A stretch of DNA of 64,000 bases. It comes from Pseudomonas corrugata. Its GTDB lineage: Bacteria > Pseudomonadota > Gammaproteobacteria > Pseudomonadales > Pseudomonadaceae. The stretch's first letter is position 1, and every line of letters begins with the position of its first letter. The position numbers were made by a program, and so were the translations under genes. Below the pieces are notes generated by a model that saw nothing but the letters and a program-made list of their open reading frames with translations, was not told the DNA's origin and searched no databases. The stretch lies in contig NZ_LHVK01000022.1 in the NCBI RefSeq assembly GCF_001269905.1, forward strand, positions 62,001-126,000, in the 5' to 3' direction. Of this stretch, positions 1 to 8,081 are shown piece after piece.

Positions 1-79
1 CACTTTATATTATTGGTTTGAGGTTTTCTTCTGTGTTTTCCTTGATAGCAGGCCCATCAGCGCAGAGGAAAACCGCGAC

Positions 80-694
80 ATGAACACGATGACTTCGATG
101 ACCCCCGGTGAGCGGCTTCTCCTGCCAGCGCGGCAGGGTGTAGCGCTACGGTTGAAGCAGGGGCAGACCCTCCAGGTGGTCAACACCCATGGCAAACAGG
201 TGGTGGACACCTGGGCCTTCAACCCGGGCGACCTGCAGGAAGCCATGTCGATGGAGCACAGTCGTCCCTTCTGGTTGAAACTCAACCCACGGGAAGGCGA
301 CAGCTTGCTGACCAACAAGCGTCGCAGGATCCTGACGCTGGTCGAGGACACGACGCCGGGCATCCACGACACCCTGGTCGCCGCCTGTGACCCGACCCGC
401 TATGTTCAACTGGGCGTCGTCGGCCATCACGCCAGCTGCAACGAAAACCTCTTCCTGGCCCTGGAGGCCATCGGTCTGTTGGCGCCTGATACGCCGAGCC
501 CCTTGAACCTCTTCATGAACGTCCCGGTGCGCGAAGATGGACGCATCGAGTTTGCCGAGCCTGTCAGCAAGCCAGGACAATATGTCTGCCTCAAAGCGGA
601 AATGGACGCTATTGTGGTGCTGTCCGCCTGCCCTCAGGACGTGACGGCGGTAAACGGCATGCGGCCCCAGGACGTCCATTACCGCATCCTCTGA
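80..694 (+). CDS. DUF1989 (urea carboxylase-associated) family protein
   Basis: 204 aa, soluble, no signal peptide. The sequence matches the DUF1989 / urea carboxylase-associated family: N-terminal LPARQGVALRL segment, VVDTWAF block, and the cysteine-containing motif GHHASCNENL about residues 114-123 that probably binds a metal. In characterised relatives (CgdA/CgdB) these proteins form carboxyguanidine deiminase in guanidine use. Here there is a single copy with no carboxylase beside it, so the substrate is unknown. The ATG follows AGAGGAAAA with good spacing. It lies 86 bp before a LysR gene on the same strand and opens a cluster of amidase and creatininase genes, which fits a role in C-N bond chemistry. 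Family call is firm; reaction is inferred. Confidence 0.8.
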   Translation: MNTMTSMTPGERLLLPARQGVALRLKQGQTLQVVNTHGKQVVDTWAFNPGDLQEAMSMEHSRPFWLKLNPREGDSLLTNKRRRILTLVEDTTPGIHDTLVAACDPTRYVQLGVVGHHASCNENLFLALEAIGLLAPDTPSPLNLFMNVPVREDGRIEFAEPVSKPGQYVCLKAEMDAIVVLSACPQDVTAVNGMRPQDVHYRIL

Positions 695-780
695 CGGATC
701 GCCAACCTGCTGGCACCTGTTGCTCGCCAGCAGGATACTGAATACGTCGCAAGCACCCCGTCGGGTGCCCGGAGAAAACC

Positions 781-1722
781 ATGCGCAAAATCCCCCCTCT
801 GAATTCCGTGCGCGCGTTTGAGGCGGTCGCACGGCACCAGAGTTTTTCTGCCGCGGCGAACGAGCTCTCGGTGACGGTCGCCGCGGTCAGCCATCAAGTG
901 CGCCAATTGGAAGAAGGCTTGGGGCAAAAGCTCCTGGAAAGAGGCCGAATGGTGACCCTCACGCCTGCCGGGAAGGCGATCTATCCGTTGCTGCGCGAGG
1001 GCTTCGACCAGATTGCCCAGGCGTTTGCCTTGTTGGGCGGGGCAAAGGAGGGCGATGCCATCCACGTGTCCACCACACGGGCCTTCGCCGAACGTTGGCT
1101 CATGCCGCGTCTGGCGAAGTTCAACGAGATTTATCCGAACATCGTGGTGTCCATCCACGCCTCGGAAAAAGTCGTGGACTTGCGTGCTGAGACCGTCGAC
1201 CTGGCGATCCGATATGGACCGGTCGATGCCGAAGTGCGCGGGCCGGTGTTGTTCGAAGACCGGTTCATCGCGGTCGCGGACAAGCGCATTTGCCCACTGG
1301 AACACAACGCAACGATCAACGATTTCCCTAATCGATCGCTGCTGGCGTTCAAATGGAAGAACCAGGCACTCGAAGCCCCCTCGTGGTCGGCCTGGCTGGC
1401 CGGGGTCAAACGCGATACCTCGGGTGATTTGCGAATCTCCTGGTACAGCGAGGAAACCCTGGCGCTGCATGCGCTGGAGCGGGGCCTGGGGCCCTTGCTG
1501 TGCAGCGATGTGCTGATTGACGATGAGTTGCGTTCGGGGCGGATCCGGCGGCTAGAAGGACCGACCTTGGCGGGCTTCACCTATCACCTGATTGAAAACA
1601 GCCATGGCCACCCACGACGCAGCCTGGCGCTGTTCAGGGAATGGCTCCTGGACGAGGCCAGGTCATTCAGGGGCAATGCCCTCAATGACCTGGCGGGACA
1701 TCAACGGTTACTCACCACCTGA
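781..1722 (+). CDS. LysR-family transcriptional regulator, GcvA-like
   Basis: 313 aa. The N-terminal winged helix-turn-helix (residues about 5-62, with SAAANELSVTVAAVSHQVRQ as the recognition region) and the IPPLNSVRAFEAVARH opening are typical of the GcvA/AmpR branch. The rest is the type 2 periplasmic-binding-fold effector domain. The start is supported by GGAGAAAACC just upstream. Its stop overlaps by 11 bp the stop of the convergent amidase gene. It probably controls the neighbouring DUF1989 or amidase genes; the effector is unknown. Confidence 0.9.
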   Translation: MRKIPPLNSVRAFEAVARHQSFSAAANELSVTVAAVSHQVRQLEEGLGQKLLERGRMVTLTPAGKAIYPLLREGFDQIAQAFALLGGAKEGDAIHVSTTRAFAERWLMPRLAKFNEIYPNIVVSIHASEKVVDLRAETVDLAIRYGPVDAEVRGPVLFEDRFIAVADKRICPLEHNATINDFPNRSLLAFKWKNQALEAPSWSAWLAGVKRDTSGDLRISWYSEETLALHALERGLGPLLCSDVLIDDELRSGRIRRLEGPTLAGFTYHLIENSHGHPRRSLALFREWLLDEARSFRGNALNDLAGHQRLLTT

Positions 1723-3067
1723 GGCCATCCGCGAGCATGGCCGACTCTATGGCCAGGCATGCGCTGAGCAGTGGGTCATCGCGACCCCGGGTCGTCGAGA
1801 ACAGCACTGAAGTGGCAAGCCCGAGGCTGTCCTGGCCGGATGGGAGGGCAACCCCCGGCATGTCCAGCAGGCTGCCGATCATAGTGAGTGACAAGGTCTC
1901 CAGATTGACCGCCGCGAACAGCGCGTCGTCCTGCTCCAGGGGCGCCATGGGCGGGGCGACATGCTTGACCGTCGGCATCACCAGCAAGGCACCGTCGAGC
2001 TCATCCTCGATGGCCGCCATCAGTGCTTCACGTGACTGTCGGATCCTGGCCTCGGTGGCCGAGTCGATGTCCTTGGCCGCACGCAGGCGCGCGCGCACGC
2101 GTCTGTCCATCCGGACACCTTGCGGGCTTTCCACGATCGGGCCCAGTAGACGCCAGGCTTCTATCGCGCCCAACCAGACCGAACGGGCAATCAGTTCACG
2201 GGTTTGGGCAACGGCGGCAAACGTTCGATACTCAACCTGGGTCCCGGCGGCGCGCAGCCGTTCCATCGTGGCGACAAGGTTCTGCCGTACCGCTGGTTGC
2301 AGCGCCGGGTCGGACAACACACCTTCGTCGACTACAAGGCGCAGGTCCGAAAGCCTCGCAGCCGGGCAGCCCCCGTCGTTGATCCCGCGCATCGCCCTGT
2401 CCAGCGCGGCGCAGTCAGCCACGCTGCGGGCGAAGGCGCCCAGGCTGTCGAGCGTGACAGCGAGGGGGTGAACGCCTTGCTGGCTGTATCGGCCTGTCGA
2501 GGCCTTGTAGCCGACCACGCCATTGAACGCCGCCGGGACGCGAATCGAGCCGGCGGTGTCCGTGCCAATGGCGCTGGTGACGATGCCCCGTTGAACCGCG
2601 ATGGCCGAACCGGAGGAGGAGCCGCCGGGCACGCGGGTTTCATCGACCACGACAGCTGAGGCCGGTGTCCCGAAATGCGGGTTCAGGCCCAGGCCGGAAT
2701 AAGCGAACTCCACGAGGTTGGTTTTCCCCAGCGGGATCATGCCCTGCGCGGTGAGGGCGGCGATGACTGCCGCATCCTCGACGGCGATCTCAGCGTCGAC
2801 CCGCGTGATGGAGCCGGCCGTCGTCCGGCTGCCGGCAACGTCCAGCAGGTCTTTGACCGCGTAGGGAATGCCGTCGAAAGCGCTCAACGGGGTGCCTTGT
2901 TGCCAGCGCCGGGTCGACGCGCGGGCGGCGTCGAGGGCGCGTTGCTCCAGCAGGGAGATGAACACCGGCTGCGCTTCTTTCGCCGCGGCCAATGCGCAGG
3001 CGACCAACTCATCGGGTGTCGTCAGGCCTTGCCTCAATCGCTCGGCGGTTTGCAACATGGTGATCAT
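1712..3067 (-). CDS. Amidase signature family hydrolase
   Basis: 451 aa from the ATG at 3067, chosen because GGGAG lies just upstream; an in-frame upstream ATG at 3109 has no such site. The Ser-cisSer-Lys catalytic machinery is visible: Lys in GIPYAVKDLLD, the glycine/serine loop GGSSSGSA and the nucleophile region GTDTAGSIRVP. Family members hydrolyse linear amides, or act as AtzF/GatA-like enzymes; the substrate cannot be read from sequence. It follows the azoreductase gene on the same strand with a 38-bp gap, so the two are probably co-transcribed. Confidence 0.9.
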   Translation of the reverse strand: MITMLQTAERLRQGLTTPDELVACALAAAKEAQPVFISLLEQRALDAARASTRRWQQGTPLSAFDGIPYAVKDLLDVAGSRTTAGSITRVDAEIAVEDAAVIAALTAQGMIPLGKTNLVEFAYSGLGLNPHFGTPASAVVVDETRVPGGSSSGSAIAVQRGIVTSAIGTDTAGSIRVPAAFNGVVGYKASTGRYSQQGVHPLAVTLDSLGAFARSVADCAALDRAMRGINDGGCPAARLSDLRLVVDEGVLSDPALQPAVRQNLVATMERLRAAGTQVEYRTFAAVAQTRELIARSVWLGAIEAWRLLGPIVESPQGVRMDRRVRARLRAAKDIDSATEARIRQSREALMAAIEDELDGALLVMPTVKHVAPPMAPLEQDDALFAAVNLETLSLTMIGSLLDMPGVALPSGQDSLGLATSVLFSTTRGRDDPLLSACLAIESAMLADGLRW

Positions 3068-3105
3068 GTGTTCTCCCTTGTCGAATAGGCCACGGTGCTG
3101 GACGC

Positions 3106-3774
3106 TCAAGCCAGCGACACCTGGTGTTGTCTTTGCTCGATCATCTGCCGGACCAGCACCGGAACGGCGTCGAAGGCATTGGCGATGGAGGCTTCATGGC
3201 GAGCGTCGGCAAACTCCTGGTAGTCGATGGAAATCACATGGGTTTCATTCACGCCCAGGTAGTGCGCGCACGTCTGGATGTGCGTGTCCAGGTGGTTCAT
3301 GTTCTCGCGAACGCCACCCGGGCCAAACCCGAATTCGCCTCGGGACGACAGGATGACCAGTTTCTTGCCGCTCATGATCGGTTCCAGTGGGTAGTCGCCA
3401 CGCTCCAGGTCGAAGGTGAAGGTTTTGCCGATTCGGATCACCTTGTCAAACCAGGACTTGAGCGCGGCGGGCATCCCGTAGTTGTACATCGGGGTGCCGA
3501 TGACGATGACGTCGGCGCGGTCGAGCTCATCGATCAGTTCGTCCGAGAGGCGGATTTGCTCACGTTTTTGCGGCGTCATCTGCTCTTCGGGGGTGAAGAC
3601 CGCGGCAATCCAGGCTTCGGTCACGAAAGGAGGTGGGTTGCGGCCGATGTCACGGGTGATGACCTGGGTGTTGGCATCGCGCTCACGCCACGCCTCGACA
3701 AAGGCCTGGGACAGTTTACGGCTCAGTGAGCGGTCGGATCGTGCGCTGGCGTCAATGTGAAGAAGGGTGGTCAT
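3106..3774 (-). CDS. azoR: FMN-dependent NADH-azoreductase
   Basis: 222 aa from the ATG at 3774 (AGGAAA upstream). Flavodoxin-like fold: N-terminal LLHIDASARSDRSLSRKL phosphate-binding loop, and the AzoR signature PMYNYGMPAALKSWFDKVIR around residues 90-110 that contacts FMN. Such enzymes reduce quinones and azo bonds with NAD(P)H; in catabolic clusters they often serve as quinone reductases. First gene of a two-gene unit with the amidase, divergent from the NCS1 permease. Confidence 0.88.
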   Translation of the reverse strand: MTTLLHIDASARSDRSLSRKLSQAFVEAWRERDANTQVITRDIGRNPPPFVTEAWIAAVFTPEEQMTPQKREQIRLSDELIDELDRADVIVIGTPMYNYGMPAALKSWFDKVIRIGKTFTFDLERGDYPLEPIMSGKKLVILSSRGEFGFGPGGVRENMNHLDTHIQTCAHYLGVNETHVISIDYQEFADARHEASIANAFDAVPVLVRQMIEQRQHQVSLA

Positions 3775-3860
3775 GTCATGTTTCCTGTTAATACCGAGGT
3801 GGAAATACCTCAGTGACGGAGACAAGTTGGCCATGGGGTTCAGTTGTTCGACTATTGATA

Positions 3861-3884
3861 TTTATTTGAACGACATCAAATAAA
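3861..3884. promoter_or_regulatory. 9-bp inverted repeat in the azoR/permease divergent promoter region
   Basis: Arms TTTATTTGA and TCAAATAAA are exact complements separated by 6 bp. The dyad lies 87 bp upstream of azoR and about 220 bp before the permease start, so it could be an operator for either. Its core TTGAA-CGAC-ATCAA also matches the FNR/Anr consensus at 9 of 10 positions, which is an alternative reading. Confidence 0.5.
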
Positions 3885-4106
3885 ACTCAACAAGTGAATA
3901 TTCTTGCTCGGACTGTTTTGAAAAGACGTTATTTTCAGCCCTGAAAGGCTAGTTTCATGCCTGGAAGTCTTGCGCGCTTAAGGAAAACTCAAGACGGCAA
4001 GTTTTCTAAAGGACGCTTTAGTTATCGTCAATTACTTAAATTTGCGGACCTCGCTTTAATGAATCCGGGCGATACAGGTGGTCGCCGGTCAGCGAGGAAA
4101 ATAATA

Positions 4107-5537
4107 ATGTCAACGCGTCGCGAATCTGAAAACAGCTTAATCAACGAGGCTAACTATGATGCACTCGGTGTCGAGCCCGTGCCCGATAGTCATCGCACTT
4201 CTACACCCCTGGACCAGTTCTGGATCTGGGCAGGGGCGAACGTGGCTCCGATCAACTGGGTATTGGGTGCCATCGGTATCCAGCTGGGCCTGAGCCTGAT
4301 CGAAACCCTGCTGGTCATCGTGGTCGGCAACCTGTTGGGCGCCGCCTTGTTCGGCGGCATCTGCATCATGGGACACCGCACGGGAGTGCCGCAGATGGTG
4401 CTGTCCCGGCTGGCGTTTGGCCGACGCGGTGCCTACCTCCCGACCCTCATGCAAGTGCTGATGCCGATGGGCTGGGTGGCGACCAACACATGGATCGTGC
4501 TGGACCTTGCGGTGGCCGCCCTGGAACGAATCGGCATCAGTGGTGGCATGGAGCTCAAGTACGGCATTGCCCTGGTCGTCATGATCGTGCAGGTCGGGAT
4601 CGCCGCCTGGGGTTTCAACGCAATCAAGTGCTTCGAGCGCTACACCATGCCGGTGATCCTGCTGATCATGGTGGTAATGACCGGTCTGGCCTTCACACAC
4701 GTGGATATCCAGTGGCAGCGTTCGACCGTCGAGGGCATCGGCAAGCTCTCGGCCATGAGCAGTCTCATGACGGCGATCGGGATCGGTTGGGGCATTTCGT
4801 GGCTGGTATACGCTTCGGACTACACCCGCTTCACCCAGCGCAAACTGTCCGATGGGCAGGTGTTCCGCTCGACGTTCCTCGGCATGTTCCTGCCCACCGT
4901 ATGGCTGGCTTTCCTCGGCGCGGCGATTGCCTCCGCGGGTGCCGGCTCGGACCCGGCACAATTGATCATTGCGGTCTTCGGCACCATGGCGTTGCCGGTC
5001 CTCCTGGTGCTGCTTCATGGTCCGGTGGCCACCAACATCGTGGTCATCTACTCGGCAGCGCTGGCCACCTTGTCCCTGGACCTGCGCGTCCCACGCTGGG
5101 TGGTTTCAACGGTCTCGGGCCTGGTGGCGCTGTTCATCCTCTATCTGTTCCTGCAATCCGGCGAGTTTGTCCACGCCTTTGAAAACCTGATGGTGTTTTT
5201 CGTGGTGTGGATCAGTCCGTGGGCGGGTATCACCCTGGTCGATTTTTTCCTGATTCGCCGGGGCCAGGTCGACTTGAAGTCGCTCTACTGCCATCACTCG
5301 GAAAGCAACTGCACCGATGTGAACTGGAGAGGGGTATTTGCACTGGCGGTCGGGGTGTTGGCGGCCTGGTTATTCCAGGTAGGCACCATTCAATCGCTGC
5401 AAGGCCCTCTTGCGATGGCATTGGGTGGAATTGATTTGTCCTGGTTGGCCGGGTTTGGCGTGGGCGGCGGTATTTATTACGTATTGCACCGTTCGCGCCC
5501 CACTGAAGTTATTCGCTCGTCAGTGATGGCCAAGTAA
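4107..5537 (+). CDS. NCS1-family cytosine/purine/allantoin-type permease
   Basis: 476 aa from the ATG at 4107 (GCGAGGAAA upstream); the open frame extends further 5' but without a ribosome site. About 12 hydrophobic segments. The DQFWIWAGANVAPINW opening, where substrate-contacting residues sit in TM1, and the later WGISWLVYASDYTRF block are NCS1 hallmarks (CodB/PurP-type, PF02133). It imports a nucleobase, hydantoin or related ring compound by cation symport. It heads a plus-strand run with the VOC protein and creatininase, so creatinine or a related cyclic ureide is a plausible cargo, though this is inference. Confidence 0.9.
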   Translation: MSTRRESENSLINEANYDALGVEPVPDSHRTSTPLDQFWIWAGANVAPINWVLGAIGIQLGLSLIETLLVIVVGNLLGAALFGGICIMGHRTGVPQMVLSRLAFGRRGAYLPTLMQVLMPMGWVATNTWIVLDLAVAALERIGISGGMELKYGIALVVMIVQVGIAAWGFNAIKCFERYTMPVILLIMVVMTGLAFTHVDIQWQRSTVEGIGKLSAMSSLMTAIGIGWGISWLVYASDYTRFTQRKLSDGQVFRSTFLGMFLPTVWLAFLGAAIASAGAGSDPAQLIIAVFGTMALPVLLVLLHGPVATNIVVIYSAALATLSLDLRVPRWVVSTVSGLVALFILYLFLQSGEFVHAFENLMVFFVVWISPWAGITLVDFFLIRRGQVDLKSLYCHHSESNCTDVNWRGVFALAVGVLAAWLFQVGTIQSLQGPLAMALGGIDLSWLAGFGVGGGIYYVLHRSRPTEVIRSSVMAK

Positions 5538-5576
5538 GCGCTGTGCAACGATTCATCATTAAAGAGGTTATTGCAA

Positions 5577-6128
5577 ATGTCTCATCTTGAACAAACCAAT
5601 GTGCTGGCTGCGTTGAGCGGCGGCGCCGAGATCGATGCGTTCCTGGGCAACGTCGTGGAGATCGCGATCGTGACCCGGGACCACAAACGCACCATGGACG
5701 GCTTGCTCAAGCTGGGGATTGGTCCATGGCGGGTGTACACCTTCAGCCCGGAGAACACCCAGAACCAGACGTACCACGGTGAACCGGCCGATTTTGTGCT
5801 GAAAGTCTGCTTCGCCCAATCCGGAAACATGGTCTGGGAGCTGATGGAGCCGGTGTCCGGGCCGACGATTTTCGCCGACTTCCTGGAAAAACACGGCGAA
5901 GGGATCCAGCACGTTGCCTATGACTGCAACAACATTCCGTTCGAGGAACGTATCGCTGAATTGCAGCGGCGCGGTTTCAAATGCGTGCAGTCCGGCTCCT
6001 GGATGGGTGTGAATCATTTCGCGTTCTTCGGCACCGAGGCCGACACCACCACGGTCTTCGAAACCTACGCCTTTCCTGACGATTGGGATTATCCGGAGCC
6101 GGAGTCCTGGTATCCGCCACGGGCATAA
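5577..6128 (+). CDS. VOC (glyoxalase/methylmalonyl-CoA epimerase-like) protein
   Basis: 183 aa; the ATG at 5577 follows AAAGAGG with 9-nt spacing. Paired beta-alpha-beta-beta-beta modules are evident. Of the four metal ligands expected in the superfamily, the later ones are present (Glu in VWELMEP, His in GIQHVAY, Glu in TTVFETYAF). The first, usually His in an HIGI-type motif, is replaced by Glu in VVEIAIV. It may be an epimerase, lyase or dioxygenase-like ring opener. It sits between the permease and creatininase genes with short gaps, suggesting one operon. Confidence 0.85.
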   Translation: MSHLEQTNVLAALSGGAEIDAFLGNVVEIAIVTRDHKRTMDGLLKLGIGPWRVYTFSPENTQNQTYHGEPADFVLKVCFAQSGNMVWELMEPVSGPTIFADFLEKHGEGIQHVAYDCNNIPFEERIAELQRRGFKCVQSGSWMGVNHFAFFGTEADTTTVFETYAFPDDWDYPEPESWYPPRA

Positions 6129-6223
6129 GCCCGCACGGCATCACCAGGTTTCGCCTGGGCGCCACTAGGTACAGAGCCTAGCGTCCAGGCTTGGCCGCTT
6201 TGCAACGACACAGGAGTAGAACC

Positions 6224-7018
6224 ATGAACCCTGTCCGGATGGATAACATCAGTTGGGTGGACTATGAGCGCCGAGTGCGATCAGGCGCAGTGGTCTTGCT
6301 GCCTATCGGCGCCACAGAGCAGCACGGGCCCCATCTGCCCTTGGGTACTGACGCCTTGCTCGCCAGTGCAATCAGTGAAGACGTGGCACGGGAGATCGAC
6401 GGTGTGGTCGCCCCGGCCTTGTCCTACGGCTATAAATCCCAGCCCAAGTGTGGAGGCGGGCAGCACTTCTGCGGCACCACCAGCGTGGATGGCGCGACGC
6501 TGATCGCCATGGTCCGCGATGCCGTGCGTGAGTTTCATCGCCATGGCGTGAAGCGCCTGGTCCTGGTGATCGGTCACTATGAAAACCAATGGTTCGTGAC
6601 CGAAGGTATCGAGCTGGCGATGCGCGATATCGGCCCGGAGGCCGGACTGGAGGTCATGCGCCTGGAGCACTGGGAGTTCGTGAAGTCACAGACCCTCGAC
6701 AAGGTCTTTCCGAACGGCTTTCCTGGCATCGCATTGGAGCACGCAGCAGTCATCGAGACGTCGATGATGCTGCATTATCACCCGGAGCTGGTGTCCCTGG
6801 ACCAAATCCCCGATCACGGCCCGGCCGAGTTCCCGGTCTACGACATGTACCCGACCCGAACCGAATGGGTGCCGGCCAGCGGCGTGCTGTCATCCGCGCT
6901 GGGGTCGAGCGCAGAGAAGGGGCAGTTGCTGGTGGCGGATGTCATCAGCGGTATCGTCCAGGCGGTGCGGTCGGAGTTCAGGCTCGCCGGGGCCGAGTCG
7001 CAGGTTTCAAACGACTGA
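6224..7018 (+). CDS. Creatininase (creatinine amidohydrolase)-like enzyme
   Basis: 264 aa; ATG preceded by CAGGAGTAG. All five metal ligands of Pseudomonas creatininase align: Glu32 and His34 in TEQHGPH, Asp43 in LGTD, His118 and Glu120 in GHYEN. The creatininase-specific stretch SYGYKSQPKCGGGQHF and the essential Trp (Trp150, in EHWEFV) are also there. The flap tryptophan of the characterised enzyme (WDIEH) is Ile169 here, so substrate preference may differ. No creatinase or N-methylhydantoinase gene is in the window. The stop overlaps the convergent LysR stop by 12 bp. Confidence 0.85.
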   Translation: MNPVRMDNISWVDYERRVRSGAVVLLPIGATEQHGPHLPLGTDALLASAISEDVAREIDGVVAPALSYGYKSQPKCGGGQHFCGTTSVDGATLIAMVRDAVREFHRHGVKRLVLVIGHYENQWFVTEGIELAMRDIGPEAGLEVMRLEHWEFVKSQTLDKVFPNGFPGIALEHAAVIETSMMLHYHPELVSLDQIPDHGPAEFPVYDMYPTRTEWVPASGVLSSALGSSAEKGQLLVADVISGIVQAVRSEFRLAGAESQVSND

Positions 7019-7951
7019 ACCGGGTTCTTGTGCAGGGTTGCCGGACGCAAACATCGGCAACCGCTGCAACATCCAGTTCAGCAACTCTTGGGCAGGGGCC
7101 GCCAGCGCCCGTCCGGACTTCACCAGCAGTTTCGCCTCCACCCCTTGGAACAGTGGATGATCGACGGCCACCACCGCGAGGCTGCCTTGCGCAATCTCCC
7201 GATAGGCCGCCACTTCGCCCAATAGCGAGGCAAACTCGCCGCTGGCGACAAGGCGCTTGAGGGCGGCCAAGGAGTTGCTGACCAGCGCCGGACGGATCTC
7301 GATTTTCTCGGCGTACTCGAGCATCTTCAGCGCGTGGCCTATACCGAAGCTTGGCGGCGTCAGCACCAGTGGGCAGTCGAGCAAGTCAGCGACGGTTGCC
7401 ATTGTCCCTTTCAAGGCCAGCGGATGGTCCGGGCGAACCAGCAGCATGACGGGCTGCCGGGACGTCGCGCGGTAATCGATGTGAACGTGGGGAGGCGGGT
7501 TGTAGGCCAGGCCGATGTGTGCGCGATTTTCCGCGATTTCGTTCAGGACATCGTCCACGGGCAGTATGTCCAGCCTGACGTCGAGCTTGGGATACTGTTT
7601 ACAGAACGGTGCGAGCACGTGGTCCACCAGGGTATCGACGTAACCTTCGCTGATGACCACCCGCACGTGTCCCTGTTGCAGCCCCTTGATGGCCTGGAGC
7701 TGATCTTCGAGCTTCTCCTGATGTGATCGATAGCCGCGCCAGAACTCCAGCAGGTGTGCGGCAGCCTCGGTGGGCTGGACGCCACGGGCCTGGCGTTCGA
7801 ACAGCCGGGTGCCCAATTCCTCTTCCAGCAACTTGATCTGACGGGTGATCACCGAGGGGGAGGTGTTGATGCTATCCGCTGCGCCACGGATCGATCCGTG
7901 GGTCAGCACTTCATGAAAATACCGCAAGCGTTGCTGGTTGATCTCGCGCAT
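7007..7951 (-). CDS. LysR-family transcriptional regulator
   Basis: 314 aa from the ATG at 7951 (AAAGGA upstream); the longer open frame upstream has no supporting start. N-terminal HTH with RGAADSINTSPSVITRQIKL, then the effector-binding domain. Divergent from the MFS transporter with a 130-bp spacer containing repeated AGAGCAAC elements, so it most likely controls the transporter, the second creatininase-family gene and the aldehyde dehydrogenase. Ligand unknown. Confidence 0.9.
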   Translation of the reverse strand: MREINQQRLRYFHEVLTHGSIRGAADSINTSPSVITRQIKLLEEELGTRLFERQARGVQPTEAAAHLLEFWRGYRSHQEKLEDQLQAIKGLQQGHVRVVISEGYVDTLVDHVLAPFCKQYPKLDVRLDILPVDDVLNEIAENRAHIGLAYNPPPHVHIDYRATSRQPVMLLVRPDHPLALKGTMATVADLLDCPLVLTPPSFGIGHALKMLEYAEKIEIRPALVSNSLAALKRLVASGEFASLLGEVAAYREIAQGSLAVVAVDHPLFQGVEAKLLVKSGRALAAPAQELLNWMLQRLPMFASGNPAQEPGSVV

Positions 7952-7983
7952 GGCTGGTGTCCTTTCGAATCTGCGTTGCCCAT

Positions 7984-8062
7984 AGAGCAACGTTACACGA
8001 ACATAGTTGCTCTTGCTGCTATTGAGGCCGTCGGCGCAACATCTTCGACACATCAGAGCAAC
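7984..8062. promoter_or_regulatory. Three AGAGCAAC elements: candidate LysR operator array
   Basis: AGAGCAAC occurs at 7984-7991, as its exact reverse complement GTTGCTCT at 8006-8013, and again in direct orientation at 8055-8062, only 20 bp before the MFS start. The first two form an inverted repeat with 14-bp spacing, the arrangement expected for a LysR recognition site; the third could be the activation site. Confidence 0.55.
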
Positions 8063-8081
8063 AAGAAAATTGGAGACGCCC

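Noticed and set aside
146..832. Long minus-strand frame opposite the DUF1989 gene
   Set aside because: Mirrors the real gene in high-GC DNA, has no family features and no ribosome site.
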